DNA of 22,500 bases. Source: Sphaeroforma sirkka (taxonomy: Eukaryota; Opisthokonta; Ichthyosporea; Ichthyophonida). The notes under the pieces are model-generated. The model worked only from the letters and a program-made list of their open reading frames with translations, was not told the origin of the DNA and made no database searches. The stretch is taken from assembly GCA_001586965.3 (NCBI GenBank), contig LUCW03001630.1, forward strand, positions 180,001-202,500, in the 5' to 3' direction. A program made the position numbers and the translations under genes. Of this stretch, positions 10,501-17,673 are shown piece after piece (position 1 is the stretch's first letter; every line of letters begins with the position of its first letter).

Positions 10501-13168
10501 ATATAAAACCCGGGATAATGGCATAAACGTTAATTCTGGCCATCGAGTGTTGTACTTGGGATATTGGTATAAATGTTAATTCTGGCCATCGAGTGTTGTA
10601 CTTGGGATGTAGATGTACAGCATTTACATCTGTAGCAACAGTTGCGGCGAGATCTGCGTCAGTATTCACGGCTTGTACGTATCACAGTTCGGTGCCAACA
10701 CACCATTTGCTGAGTATCCGCATATTCATCAATCAGATTGGTATAAACTCATCGCACACCTCTAATGGCACTAGTGGCGTATCTCTGATGGACCTAGTAG
10801 TGTCATGGCACTCAAAATGTATGTGTCATCCGCTGTACAGTGGTTTGTGCTGGTGGTTTAATGACACTAGTGGCATTTCTCTGATGGTCCTAGTAGTGTC
10901 ATGGCACTCACATTGTTTGTGTCATCCGCTGTACAGTGGTTTGTGCTGGTGGTTTAATGGCACTAGTGGCGTATCTCTGATGGTCCTAGTAGTGTCATAG
11001 CACTCACATTGTATCTGTCATCCGCTGTACAGAGATTTGCGCTGGTGGTTGCGGGATGGATTGTTGTGGAGATGTCTGAGCATGACTGCCAAATGATGAT
11101 GGAAACGTGGAGCGCCACTCGCTTGACTCTCATGGTAGGTATAGTTCATTCACCATGGTAGGTATAGTCATCATAGTAGGTATAGTTCATTCACCATGGT
11201 AGGTATAGTCATCATGGTAGGTATAGTCCATTCACTATGGTAGGTATGGTATAGTCATCATGGTAGATATAGTTAATTCACCATGGTAGTTATTGTTAGT
11301 TCATCATGGTAGGTATGGTTAATTCATTATGGTAGGTATAGTAGTATGCTTAGTAGCGTTAACGAATTCATCATGGTTTTCTTGTGGTATTTTGAAGGTT
11401 TGACTTTTCGGACGTTGGTTTGTGAGGAACAAGAGGTTGTTTTTCTATCTGCTAATTGTATGATGTTTAGTATTCCCACTCTTACTATCTGTCATTTGGT
11501 GCTGTGATGCGGATCAAATCGGGTTTGTTATATATTTAGACCTGTCCTGTGTTCATTCGTCTCCTTGTTCCGAATTCCTTATACGGTATCGGTGATGTTA
11601 CAATATGGCCTGGTCAATGATATACACATATATAACACAACCATCCTTTATAAACGTAATCATCCTTATTAAAATATAATCATCTTATAAAATTCAATCA
11701 TTCTATATATAACACAATTATTTTATATAAAACAGTCATCCTAACTAAAACACAATCATCTTGTATAAAACACAATCATTCTATATATACACGACTATTT
11801 TTGGTAAAACATAATCATCCTATATAAAACTCAATCATTCTATATAAAGCACAGCCATCCTTTGTAAACCATAATCACCCTGTTTAAAACACAATCATCC
11901 TATATAAAACACAGTCATCCTAACTAAAACACAATCATCTTTATAAAACACAATCATTGTACGTAAAACACAACCATCCTTTGTAAAATATAGTCATCCT
12001 AAATAAAACACAATTATACTATATAAAACACAATCATTCTATATAAAATACAAGCATCCTTCGTAAAACGTACTCATCCTGTTTAAAACATAATCATTTT
12101 ATCTACTGCTCCCAGGCTTTTACCTAAACCTCACTCTGTATCCGAGTGTTGACGCAGAGCTCATTGATACGTATAGTGGGTATTCCGCCGTTGTATTCCA
12201 CTCACACTCAAAGAAGAACAGAGCTCCCCTGCTGTAGCTGGTTCAGCACTGATCTCTCATTACGGTACACACTCGATCTAAAGCCAGTCTTTCTATCACA
12301 CAGAATCTGATCGCCGATACAAAACTGGACTTCGAGGAGACGCATGTCAACAACTTAGTCTACTCCATCGCCAATCTCATCCACCACTTTGAGAGTGGTA
12401 GCGATGTTGTACCAGACCTTCGGAAAGACTTTGAAAGTGATGGAGGTAGGCTATTCCGCACAGCGAACGTCTTGTCTATATCTGGGCACTGTTCGCTTCC
12501 CACCCAGTCTGTACGAGAGTGAGGTAGTCATAGATATCATGTAGCACTTTTTGAGCTTTGTATATTCAAGTCTAATAGTCCTCTTACTTGCATCGTGGTG
12601 TCAGTGGGCACCCTCTCTGATCCACCCGTTGTCGTACTGTGGCACTCGCACGGCCTGTACGTCCTTCGAGTCGGACAGGTGCACACATATGGGTGCAGCC
12701 GTATGCGAGGCATAGCATGCACGGCAAGCCACTCAGCACCCTCCATGTCCTATACACCACATCGACACTCCCCCACTTCCGCGCACAGGGCCATATTTGC
12801 CCTCGATTTGCTCTTATCACATCTGCTCGTACTCTGCCCAACCGCTCATCAATAGCCTCTTCATCACTTTTGTCCCACCAGACTCCATGCGGACAATAAG
12901 CGCACCCTCTCAGAGGTCACAGATGCACCCCATACCCACTGAGTCGCCCAAGTACTCCTTTAAGCACCCGTTGCAGTTCGGTACATGTGCAACACAAGGT
13001 CTGAAGCGCAGTGCCTATGGTACTGCTTATGGGTTTGCTCCAAGTGCAGCACCGGATCCGAAGCGTGGTGCCTATGAGAGTGTTACCACGAATCCATCTG
13101 GGCGGGGAGATCGTAGTAGGTTGGTTGACGAGGATTTGCTCGAGCTACTAGGGGGCCAAGGCCGTTGA
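107..13168 (+). CDS. DExH-box RNA helicase (DHX30/DHX36/DHX57 group), 3' part, 16 exons
   Basis: Multi-exon gene, 5' end outside the window. Exons: 107-236, 1076-1113, 1408-1505, 2311-2462, 2737-2865, 4163-4277, 4945-5137, 5450-5584, 6583-6846, 7637-7757, 8360-8486, 9016-9128, 9877-9990, 11033-11134, 12304-12445, 12882-13168. Every junction is GT-AG and phases agree throughout, giving 752 residues to a TGA stop. The fragment runs from just after motif III (PGRTFPV) through RecA2 ([27 protein letters not shown]), the winged-helix/ratchet (HA2) region, the OB fold and a divergent tail. Family knowledge: these enzymes use ATP to remodel structured RNA, G-quadruplexes or RNP complexes. RecA2, ratchet and OB-fold sequence recalls DHX30 and DHX36; the exact subfamily is uncertain. 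Walker A and the DExH box should lie upstream of position 1. The first exon could be preceded by others not visible here. Confidence 0.93.
237..1075 (+). other. Helicase intron 1 (visible), with 158-bp array and poly-G tract
   Basis: Phase-0 intron, GTGAGT to TTACAG. It contains a G-rich stretch (about 321-352) and the three-copy 158-bp array at 433-903. A pyrimidine-rich TTTCTTCTTCTTCCAG at 948-963 looks like a 3' splice site, but the sequence after it gives no exon that fits the family. Confidence 0.7.
433..903 (+). repeat. 158-bp tandem repeat, 3 copies
   Basis: Copies start at 433, 591 and 749 with TGTGGCGTAGTAGG and are nearly identical. Copy three differs near position 783 (CGTTTTGTGC against CGTTTGTGTGC). 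The high identity suggests recent expansion. Reverse-strand open frames here repeat a similar peptide and look like artefacts of the array. Confidence 0.95.
1289..1362 (+). repeat. AT dinucleotide tracts in helicase intron 2
   Basis: Intron 1114-1407 holds a duplicated module CATTTTGACGTATATATA (from 1287 and 1339), each copy followed by a TATATA run. No coding signal is seen. Confidence 0.75.
1499..1714 (+). repeat. 45-bp tandem repeat overlapping an exon end and 5' splice site
   Basis: Units start at 1499, 1544, 1589, 1634 and 1679, an exact 45-bp period; the last is partial. The first unit begins with the last seven coding bases of helicase exon 3 (to 1505), followed by the real donor GTATGT. 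In later units the same place reads CTAGTATG, so the GTATGT hexamer is kept. A decayed further copy may lie at 1756-1790. The rest of intron 1506-2310 holds the telomeric block and otherwise nothing recognisable. Confidence 0.93.
2097..2175. repeat. Interstitial telomere-like repeat block (CCCTAAA)
   Basis: About eleven CCCTAAA-type units, several perfect and some with an extra C (CCCCTAAA), lie inside helicase intron 3. CCCTAAA is the complement of the TTTAGGG plant-type telomere repeat, also found in several protist groups. The nearby true exons show this is an internal block, not a chromosome end. Confidence 0.9.
2311..5137 (+). CDS. Helicase exons 4-7: RecA2 domain with motifs IV, V and VI
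   Basis: Exons 2311-2462, 2737-2865, 4163-4277 and 4945-5137 encode residues 90-284. Visible in order: [19 protein letters not shown], the strand [14 protein letters not shown], then [16 protein letters not shown], the P-G-I-R-K turn, motif [18 protein letters not shown] with VVDSG, and motif [21 protein letters not shown] with its paired arginines. These match DEAH/RHA helicases, and the ATP-contacting arginines of motif VI are intact, so the second ATPase half looks functional. [19 protein letters not shown] leads into the winged helix, like the DHX30 segment. The donor at 4277 (AATG|GTAGGT, phase 1) was chosen over a GTAATG at 4281 because exon 7 needs two bases to complete its first codon. 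Confidence 0.92.
3344..3612 (+). repeat. 27-bp tandem repeat, 10 copies, with internal inverted repeat
   Basis: Ten units starting at 3344 and every 27 bases after. Consensus features are GGACACCTGTCCTAATACG and TGCGACCA. Each unit contains AGGAC-ACCT-GTCCT, a 5-bp stem with a 4-base loop. The period is a multiple of three, so long open frames (for example repeated D-Q-D-T-C-P-N-T-C) appear in several frames and on both strands; none joins the helicase frame. It lies in intron 2866-4162. Confidence 0.95.
3776..4056 (+). repeat. Degenerate direct repeats with GTACAAGCC core
   Basis: Three diverged copies of a module (AAGTACAAGCC, then CTCG or GCTCG, then TTGTCACA or similar, then GGTTATGC or GGTTGTGC) lie near 3801, 3873 and 4015 in the same intron as the 27-bp array. 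They are irregularly spaced and look older than the other arrays. Confidence 0.7.
4278..4443 (+). repeat. 34-bp tandem repeat starting exactly at a 5' splice site
   Basis: Units start at 4278, 4312, 4346, 4380 and 4414. The first base of the array is the first base of helicase intron 6. Each unit begins GTAGGTAATGTCCAT or a one-base variant: copies 1, 2 and 4 keep GTAGGT, copy 3 has GTAGAT, copy 5 GTAGCT. Each also has TGTGTGTGTGGTACT or similar. Confidence 0.95.
4450..4579 (+). repeat. 51-bp direct repeat, 2 copies, 79 bp apart
   Basis: Sequence 4450-4500 (CAAGATATATAGTGCGTGTA and following) recurs at 4529-4579 with a few changes. The copies are separated by 28 bases that include a CTCTCTCTCT run. 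The rest of the intron up to 4944 ends in C-rich and CA-repeat sequence before the acceptor. Confidence 0.85.
5138..5335 (+). repeat. Irregular GT-rich repeats starting at a 5' splice site
   Basis: Helicase intron 7 opens with GTATGTGACTAG. Variants of this and of GTGTGTATGAACTAGT recur through about 5335, including GCGTATGTGACTAG at 5237 that repeats the exon-intron border. Unit length is irregular (about 16-20 bases). Confidence 0.75.
5450..7757 (+). CDS. Helicase exons 8-10: winged-helix and ratchet (HA2) region
   Basis: Exons 5450-5584, 6583-6846 and 7637-7757 encode residues 286-458. Exon 8 has [18 protein letters not shown] and LVDLGAL, the winged-helix ending of DEAH helicases. Exon 9 has [20 protein letters not shown], then [20 protein letters not shown] and [13 protein letters not shown], the standard HA2 landmarks. 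Exon 10 has [20 protein letters not shown], the helical bundle segment. The exon 8 donor is GA|GTATGT at 5585; it makes the junction codon GAT with exon 9, giving a short Asp-Pro-Pro turn before the HA2 motif. The order and spacing match DHX30/DHX36 homologs. No frameshift or stop breaks the frame. Confidence 0.92.
5732..5884 (+). repeat. 36-bp tandem repeat, about 4 copies
   Basis: Units start at 5732, 5767, 5803, 5839 and 5875 (partial) with CTACCTACACGCATAG or close variants and ATAGTGCCATGTG. It lies in helicase intron 8 (5585-6582). The period is a multiple of three, which explains open frames on both strands here. Confidence 0.93.
6183..6548 (+). repeat. CA-rich irregular repeats with CATCACTGAATACGCTTC module
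   Basis: The module CATCACTGAATACGCTTCATC and variants recur about every 50-80 bases (near 6195, 6275, 6353, 6418, 6482, 6530), separated by CACACA stretches. This forms the C-rich run-up to the helicase exon 9 acceptor at 6582. The open frame crossing this region only becomes real coding at 6583. Confidence 0.85.
6990..7230 (+). repeat. Degenerate duplication of about 110-120 bp
   Basis: In helicase intron 9, a module (TGTATGTCTACCTTCTGAAT, then GTAGTGG, then GATACACAAGT) recurs with changes about 115 bases later, and part of it a third time near 7220. No coding signal was found in intron 6847-7636 apart from this and the telomere-like motif. Confidence 0.7.
7468..7515. repeat. Telomere-like CCCTAAA fragments
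   Basis: AAACCCCTAAAACCCTAAAA and a further AAACCCTAAAA lie about 130 bases before the helicase exon 10 acceptor. They are imperfect units. Confidence 0.65.
7758..7823 (+). repeat. Duplicated 5' splice-site segment
   Basis: Helicase intron 10 begins GTAGGTGTACTTCC; the same 14 bases recur at 7804-7817 (in TATGTAGGTGTACTTCC). Only two copies are seen, which makes this the weakest of the donor-linked duplications. Confidence 0.7.
7914..8168 (+). repeat. (TGTGAC)n hexanucleotide array
   Basis: An unbroken run of 37 TGTGAC hexamers spans 7945-8166, with a variant lead-in (TGTGGC, TATGAC) from 7914. It lies in helicase intron 10. Its open frames on both strands (Asp-Cys, Val-Thr, Ser-Gln dipeptides) are not supported as genes. 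Confidence 0.98.
8360..11134 (+). CDS. Helicase exons 11-14: OB-fold region
   Basis: Exons 8360-8486, 9016-9128, 9877-9990 and 11033-11134 encode residues 459-610. Exon 11 carries [18 protein letters not shown], the conserved start of the OB fold. Exon 12 ends in [10 protein letters not shown], equivalent to the R-W-L-x-Y motif of DHX30. Exon 13 carries [19 protein letters not shown], and exon 14 [16 protein letters not shown]. Acceptors and donors are canonical and phases agree. Exon 12's donor at 9129 and exon 14's acceptor and donor (11032, 11135) each lie inside a tandem array, so these junctions have several near-identical decoys. The chosen ones are those that keep the frame open. Exon 14 is the least certain, since its sequence is the least conserved. 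Confidence 0.85.
8487..9015 (+). other. Helicase intron 11, no array seen
   Basis: Phase-1 intron, GTATGG to TTTCCAG. I see no tandem array or coding motif in it, in contrast to most other introns of this gene. Confidence 0.75.
9087..9527 (+). repeat. 62-64-bp tandem repeat of an exon end plus its 5' splice site, 7 copies
   Basis: TTCAACAATCGATGGCTGG begins at 9096, 9158, 9222, 9286, 9350, 9414 and 9478. Copy 1 is the real 3' end of helicase exon 12 (to 9128) with donor GTGTGT. Copies 2-7 lie in the intron and keep the exon-derived sequence, including the stretch coding [10 protein letters not shown] in copies 3-5. Most keep AAAG|GTGTGT; copy 6 has AAAATGTGTG. Each intronic unit also has TGTGTTAG before AAGCAC, a possible 3' splice site. 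Confidence 0.96.
10179..10395 (+). repeat. 50-56-bp tandem repeat, 4 copies
   Basis: GACAAGGGATGTGTA or close variants start near 10179, 10229, 10284 and 10340, each followed by CTTATGTGTGGTTTGTA and GCGATAGG. It lies in helicase intron 13 (9991-11032). Confidence 0.9.
10513..10608 (+). repeat. 46-bp tandem duplication
   Basis: ATAAACGTTAATTCTGGCCA and following sequence recur 46 bases later with one or two changes (10523 and 10569). Confidence 0.9.
10769..11053 (+). repeat. 96-bp tandem repeat containing a 3' splice site, 3 copies
   Basis: CACTAGTGGC begins at 10769, 10865 and 10961, an exact 96-bp period. Each copy contains ATCCGCTGTACAG, ending at 10840, 10936 and 11032. The third is the real acceptor of helicase exon 14. 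The first two are followed by TGGTTTGTGCTGGTGGTTTAA, a changed copy of the exon start that would bring a stop in the working frame. Confidence 0.95.
11127..11345 (+). repeat. Tandem repeat of 5' splice site CATGGTAGGTATAGT
   Basis: The last bases of helicase exon 14 plus its donor (CATG|GTAGGTATAGT at 11131) recur at 11154, 11172, 11195 and 11213, alternating 23 and 18 bases, so a 41-bp higher-order unit. More diverged copies continue to about 11345. Many copies keep GTAGGT. Confidence 0.93.
11625..12105 (+). repeat. About 20-bp AT-rich tandem repeat, more than 20 degenerate copies
   Basis: Units of the type AAAACACAATCATCCTATAT run across helicase intron 14 (11135-12303), with many substitutions. 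The array is far more decayed than the splice-linked arrays. Confidence 0.92.
12304..13168 (+). CDS. Helicase exons 15-16: C-terminal helices and divergent tail
   Basis: Exon 15 (12304-12445, after TATCACACAG) encodes [20 protein letters not shown] and [11 protein letters not shown]. This is a helical segment where relatives have their C-terminal helices. It ends in phase 1 at GGAG|GTAGGC. Exon 16 starts after CCCACCAG at 12882, completes an Asp codon and runs to TGA at 13166-13168. The 94-residue tail is rich in Ser, Pro, Gly and Tyr and contains a loose repeat of Lys-Arg-x-Ala-Tyr ([11 protein letters not shown] and KRGAYES). It ends in [14 protein letters not shown] do not recognise a domain in the tail. 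No canonical AATAAA is seen close after the stop. Confidence 0.8.
12446..12881 (+). other. Helicase intron 15, no array seen
   Basis: Phase-1 intron, GTAGGC to CACCAG, with no tandem array. Open frames crossing it on both strands do not continue any recognised domain. Confidence 0.7.
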
Positions 13169-14525
13169 GGAACACGCTTGAAATAGGACTTGGATTGAAC
13201 GACAGGTACAGATACAGTGGTTGGTTGTGTTACTTGGTTAGAGGCTGTAGCGGACATAACCCTTCCGATGTCGCTGCTTAACACTCACTGCTTATAGGGG
13301 CGTCTCTTTGTCGGCTGATCTGTCCTCAGAAGACCGCAGTTGAACGAGATGCTCACTTCAAATAGACTTTTGTCTGGATGGGATATCGGCATAGGATATA
13401 CTTAATGGAATGGCGCCACGGGCCGGAGGATAACGCTTGTCTGCAATACTGTGACTACTTTTTTGTTTCCGTTAAGCAATCAAGGGGGTTTTTAGCCGTA
13501 CACATCCAATCACCTGAATCGTGTGTATATCAGAGATTCCCTAAAACCCTAAAACCCTGTGCACCTCCGGTCTCCTGTTCGGCCAAGTGCGGCGGCTACT
13601 TGTGCCATGCAGAACGACGCCGTCTGATCCATGGCTTCTGATTGGTCCAGGTTTTAAAAAAGATAATTGTATGCCGGTTTGTCGTTAGGTTGGGCGCGCG
13701 ATCAAGGTAGTAGCGCCGTTTATGTCGATACGTTATCGGTAGACGCAGCCTTCACCCCTGCATACACTGTCACGTGTATGTATGTGTCCAATGAACCGTA
13801 AGGCATTGGGTTTTGGGTTTTAAGGGTTCGTTTAATCGGCAGGTGCGATATCCGCCTCAACATATTTCGTCGCGCCCATGTCGGCAAGCCATTTCGGGTT
13901 TGTCATTGGACCGATTGCAAGTTTCAGGTGCAAATTGGAGATGCAACATACATCCGAACATATACTAGACATCCTCGCCCCACAAGCCATTGCGAATCTA
14001 CATCGAACGAACAATAAGTAGATGGTTTCGATAGACTGGTCTGTGTGGCAAGGTAACAACCATTTGCGATTATAAAGGAACGCAAAATGTTTTTCAATAC
14101 CAAGTACGAAAGTTTTACGATGAACACGTACACGTTTAACCGTACCGCTGAGGTACACTGTATGGCGGCATCATTCGTCGCCGGCTGGCGAGCCGTAAAA
14201 TGTAGCTAAAGCTAAAATAGTAGGTAAAATAAAAACCAAACAAACTGAGAGTTCGGTACACGCATAGATAGCCAGCATAACAGAGGCACACGCCTGAAAT
14301 AACGCATGGAATGTTCTGGCCCTATTCCTATGTATATGCTTTAATAGGCATCTCGAGACGTGGAAAAGCGTGCTGTTTTATTATCTGTCACCAGACAGAG
14401 TATGTCAGCGCTTACACGCGGGGCATTTGCTGATGGACTGCTTATTTAATATTGTGTGTCGGTCCAAAGGAGTTTCTGAACACTACAAATGTGCTCAGAA
14501 GTACGACGTGAATGTTCTCGATTAC

Positions 14526-14580
14526 CTACTCATAGACACTCATGAACACTCATAGACACTCATAGACACTCACAGGCACT
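14526..14580 (+). repeat. Short ACTCATAGAC tandem repeats
   Basis: Five or so units of ACTCATAGAC or close variants (ACTCATGAAC, ACTCACAGGC) lie in the intergenic region. Confidence 0.8.
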
Positions 14581-14780
14581 CTGTACCCATAGACGCGTTC
14601 CCGGTTAACTACTCATAGTCACGGCACGGGGGATGTTGCCCTTCACTTTGTAGCCCTACAAAGTAAAAGTAAGGGCGTCCCATAAATCGTCCTTTGTTGT
14701 GAGGATTCTCATTTTCTCCTTCCCATGGCCAAATAGATCACATGCAGCTCGAGGCGCGCACTTCGACGTGTAGTATGTAC

Positions 14781-14864
14781 ACATATCCGTGTGTACAGAG
14801 TTGAATATACATATCCGTGTGTACATAGTTGAATATACATGTCCATGCGTACAGAGCGGAATGG
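14781..14864 (+). repeat. 28-bp tandem repeat, 3 copies
   Basis: ACATATCCGTGTGTACAGAG and its follower TTGAATAT recur at 14781, 14809 and, with changes, 14837. Confidence 0.88.
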
Positions 14865-15006
14865 AGAGTTGTCCCATACGCCCATTCACGCGCAGGTCCT
14901 GTGAGCGCTTGTTTGTACGAGCCACAGAGCTATAACTTGTGATACTCTCGTGTCCAGCCATCATAAAATACTAGTGCTGTATATAGCCTGTCCTCGGCAG
15001 TAACGC

Positions 15007-17619
15007 TCACGCCTTTTGTTGTACGACAACCGCGTTAAGCAGCTTCGCATCCGCCAGAGTAACAGAATCGTCGCCCAGTACCACTCTGGGAAACGGCGTC
15101 ATCAAGTTAAAGGCGCCCGCATAGGCCCCGGGCTGAGCCCGTATATGGGCGCGCAGATCTCCAACCGTGTGTGTGTGGTTGAGTTTGGCCACCAAGCTGT
15201 TGGTACATACGAAAAGCAAGTGCGGGAGAATTAACAGAGCAGTACTGCACACTATAGGATGAATATATATGAACGGGAAGGAGAAGCGAAACGGGTGGCG
15301 CTAGATATGGAGACAGGATGTGATACCACCACAAGTAGTACGAAATGGGTCGAAGAGAGGCACGACAGAGTCTATTCATAATACAGTGGGTGGCATATGT
15401 TTTTGGTCTAATCTGCTGTAATACTATACTAGCTCAGAACTACCACTACACTGACAGAGAATGAAGTCTTTATCGGTTACGACAACGGGCAGCTATATAA
15501 GTCTGCATAGGACGAATCCCCATGGCGTGTCCATACAGATCACGTGTTGGGATGACTGTCCTAATGAATCAGCCCCATACATATCACGTGTTTTAACAAA
15601 TGACAATACTAATGAACGAAGTCTATGTTAAACAGGATCCTGCGCTAGCACGCTCATAGCAGAGTATGCGTACACCCCACGTGTGCCTCACAACACCACA
15701 TACCGTGTGCCGTCACTGAGTCTTATTTGAACGGAGGTGGTGGGCTGTGTGTCGTCTACTGTCACGGGGTTTTCGGTGGCCCCAGACGATGAGGCTGGGG
15801 TGGCTGATACGCCCACTGTGCCCGCACCCAAAACCTCGGGGGTTGGGCTGTGGAGGTAGATGTAAAGGTGCAGTTCAATAATGCGCAAGTGCACAGGTGA
15901 CGCTGAGGATACTCGATGAGAGGATGGTATCATAGAAGTGAGTGAGAAGTTGACCACACCTAGAACATACTTTCGCGAGGGCAAATGTGAGGCTGAGGTA
16001 TCTCAGCAGCGCAGTGAGCGGTCTATGCCACGCTATATTGCGAGAATCAACGAGCTCTGAGGACGCATCGATGCAGGTAAGCTTCTAAGCGCTTCCCTGA
16101 CTGAATCCGAGTGACATGTTTTCACAATCATTTGACTTATCAGTACACATCAGCAAACACCTGACGCATAACCTACAGCTCGCGGGGCAAAGTCCGCTTA
16201 CACCCACTAAGCACGTGAACCACTAAGACGGCAACCACCATCGCCACCAACTTTTTCAACATGCATGTATCAAGCGCGCTCACATAAAGCGGATGGGGCT
16301 CTCGGAAGGCTTGTGGGTCACTCTCTAAGACTCGAAACTACTACTGGCCACGGACGCATGTGTGATATCACGGAAAGACTCGCAAACAGGCAATGTGTTC
16401 TAAGTACTAGCTCAGCTAATGCGTAAACTCCTATACGTTATAGTCTTAGTCTTTCATTACGAATACGGTATAGCTGTCCACAATCACATAAACTAGCTTA
16501 CAACACTGATTCATCTACTAACAACAGTACCAGCCCCACACATACACGTATATACGTCATCACATAACCGTGTGTGCATACTCACCTTCCTAGCGTCCGG
16601 CCTACCCCGCCAAACGCCTTCATAGGTTTCTTGGTTGGCACATACTCTTCGCCCTTCTTATCAGACACCACCACGCTCACATTAGTCATGTTCCTGCCGT
16701 TCGTCAGCTCCGCAGGGGCGTAGCCATTGTTTAGAGCACTCAGAAATTCCTTGTTGGCCGGATCCTCATAACTTCGCAGATCCCCATCCCCCACAGTGAA
16801 CCCATTGCGCCAGAACACTATGTTCTGCGTGCCATGTCTACTCTCTTGCTCCAACGCCTCCGTCTCTCGCAGACTCGTACCTACTGTTCTAGGCGCTGAA
16901 TCCGACGTCTCATCACCCAGCGCGAACCCGAGCCCACCAAAAGGCGATCTTGTTTTCTTAGGCTCCTCTCCGGGCGGGTGTTTGGGAGCGTGCCCTTCCG
17001 CTTGGGCGCGCTTGAATATACTCTTCACAAGATCGGACTCGTCATCGCTACCGTTATTATTCCCACCTACATCTGCGCTACCGCCCAGATCCATGCCACG
17101 TGGCCCACCCCGGCCCTGTCCTTCTCCGGGGGGTCCTTGGACATACTGTCCACTGCTCTTACCCCCGCCCGCGTAGTAGTTATTGGGCTTGTCCTGGTCA
17201 TCCTCTTCGCTGCTTGAGTCGTTGTTGTCAAAAATGGTGTTGACCTTCTTGTTGGGTTTGCTCTTCTTTGCCTTGCTCTTGGTTCCGCTCACGCCAGAAA
17301 TGGGTGCACGCCGTGCCTGTTTCTCATACTCTGATAGTGGTACCCTGGCTGTCGCCGGTTCAACATCATCCGGGAGTGGAAAGTTAGATCCCGGTCCACG
17401 AGCTGATACATTGCCTTGTCTCGAGAGTGTTTCCCCCTCAGACTCGTCACTCACATCCTCCACCATACCTTCTGCACCCCTGTCACTGTCCTGAGATTGG
17501 TAGTACGCTCCTAATGCCTGATCAACATCGTACTTGCTGGCATCGAGATAGAAGCGAGCCGTCCCTTCACTGCAATGAGCGATGGCGACGAAGTTGGCAA
17601 CGGCCTCGGACTGTTCCAT
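15007..17619 (-). CDS. NSFL1C: p47/NSFL1C (Shp1-type) p97/Cdc48 adaptor, complete, 3 exons
   Basis: Exons on the reverse strand: 17619-16586, 15847-15704, 15196-15007, giving 455 residues. An N-terminal UBA domain (about 3-43, MEQSEAVANFVAIAHCSEGT then LDASKYDVDQALGAYY) binds ubiquitin in this family. A SEP domain (about 265-330) shows NIVFWRNGFTVGDGDLRSY, EFLSALNNGYAP and KKPMKAFGG. A C-terminal UBX domain (about 380-455) shows SVQIRLSDGTRLVAKLNHTH and FNLMTPFPRVVL, the FPR turn that docks on p97. Junction phases fit: GGAAG|C makes LGS as in vertebrate p47, and ACACG|C makes the Arg of DGTRL. At 455 residues it is longer than human p47 (about 370). The extra length is a Gly/Ser/Asp-rich linker with a lysine patch (KSKAKKSKPNKK). 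Known role: recruits the Cdc48/p97 ATPase to membrane fusion and ubiquitin substrates. Confidence 0.96.
15197..15703 (-). other. p47 intron 2
   Basis: GTATGT to CCAACAG, 507 bp. It contains a loose direct repeat around CATATCACGTGTT (near 15533 and 15584) and no other recognisable feature. Confidence 0.8.
15848..16585 (-). other. p47 intron 1
   Basis: GTGAGT to CTCCACAG, 738 bp. No tandem array, exon-like conserved motif or RNA gene was seen in it. Confidence 0.8.
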
Positions 17620-17665
17620 AGTGTAGAATAAGAAATACTTGAAAGTCTATAAAAAAGCGAACGGG

Positions 17666-17673
17666 TTTATAAA
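17666..17673 (-). promoter_or_regulatory. Possible TATA-like element of the p47 gene
   Basis: TTTATAAA lies about 47 bases before the p47 start codon. The distance would leave only a short 5' leader. The sequence here is AT-rich, so chance is a fair alternative. Confidence 0.25.

Larger units (their letters stand above)
13169..15006. other. Intergenic region between converging helicase and p47 genes
   Basis: The two genes end tail to tail here. The region holds telomere-like fragments (13537-13557, and the reverse motif GGGTTTTGGGTTTTAAGGG at 13807-13825), a short ACTCATAGAC array and a 28-bp array. Open frames at 13378-13641 (+) and 13832-14158 (-) show no domain I recognise and no splice-consistent partners. 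No RNA gene was recognised. Confidence 0.6.

Noticed and set aside
13832..14158. Reverse-strand frame with W-L-A-D-M-G-A-T-K, faintly like a Copia-type protease motif
   Set aside because: The key Asp-Ser-Gly becomes Asp-Met-Gly, there is no zinc knuckle before it and no integrase or reverse transcriptase after it; chance is more likely.
16796..17494. Forward-strand open frames opposite p47 exon 1
   Set aside because: They are shadows of the long p47 exon, which has recognisable UBA and SEP domains on the reverse strand.
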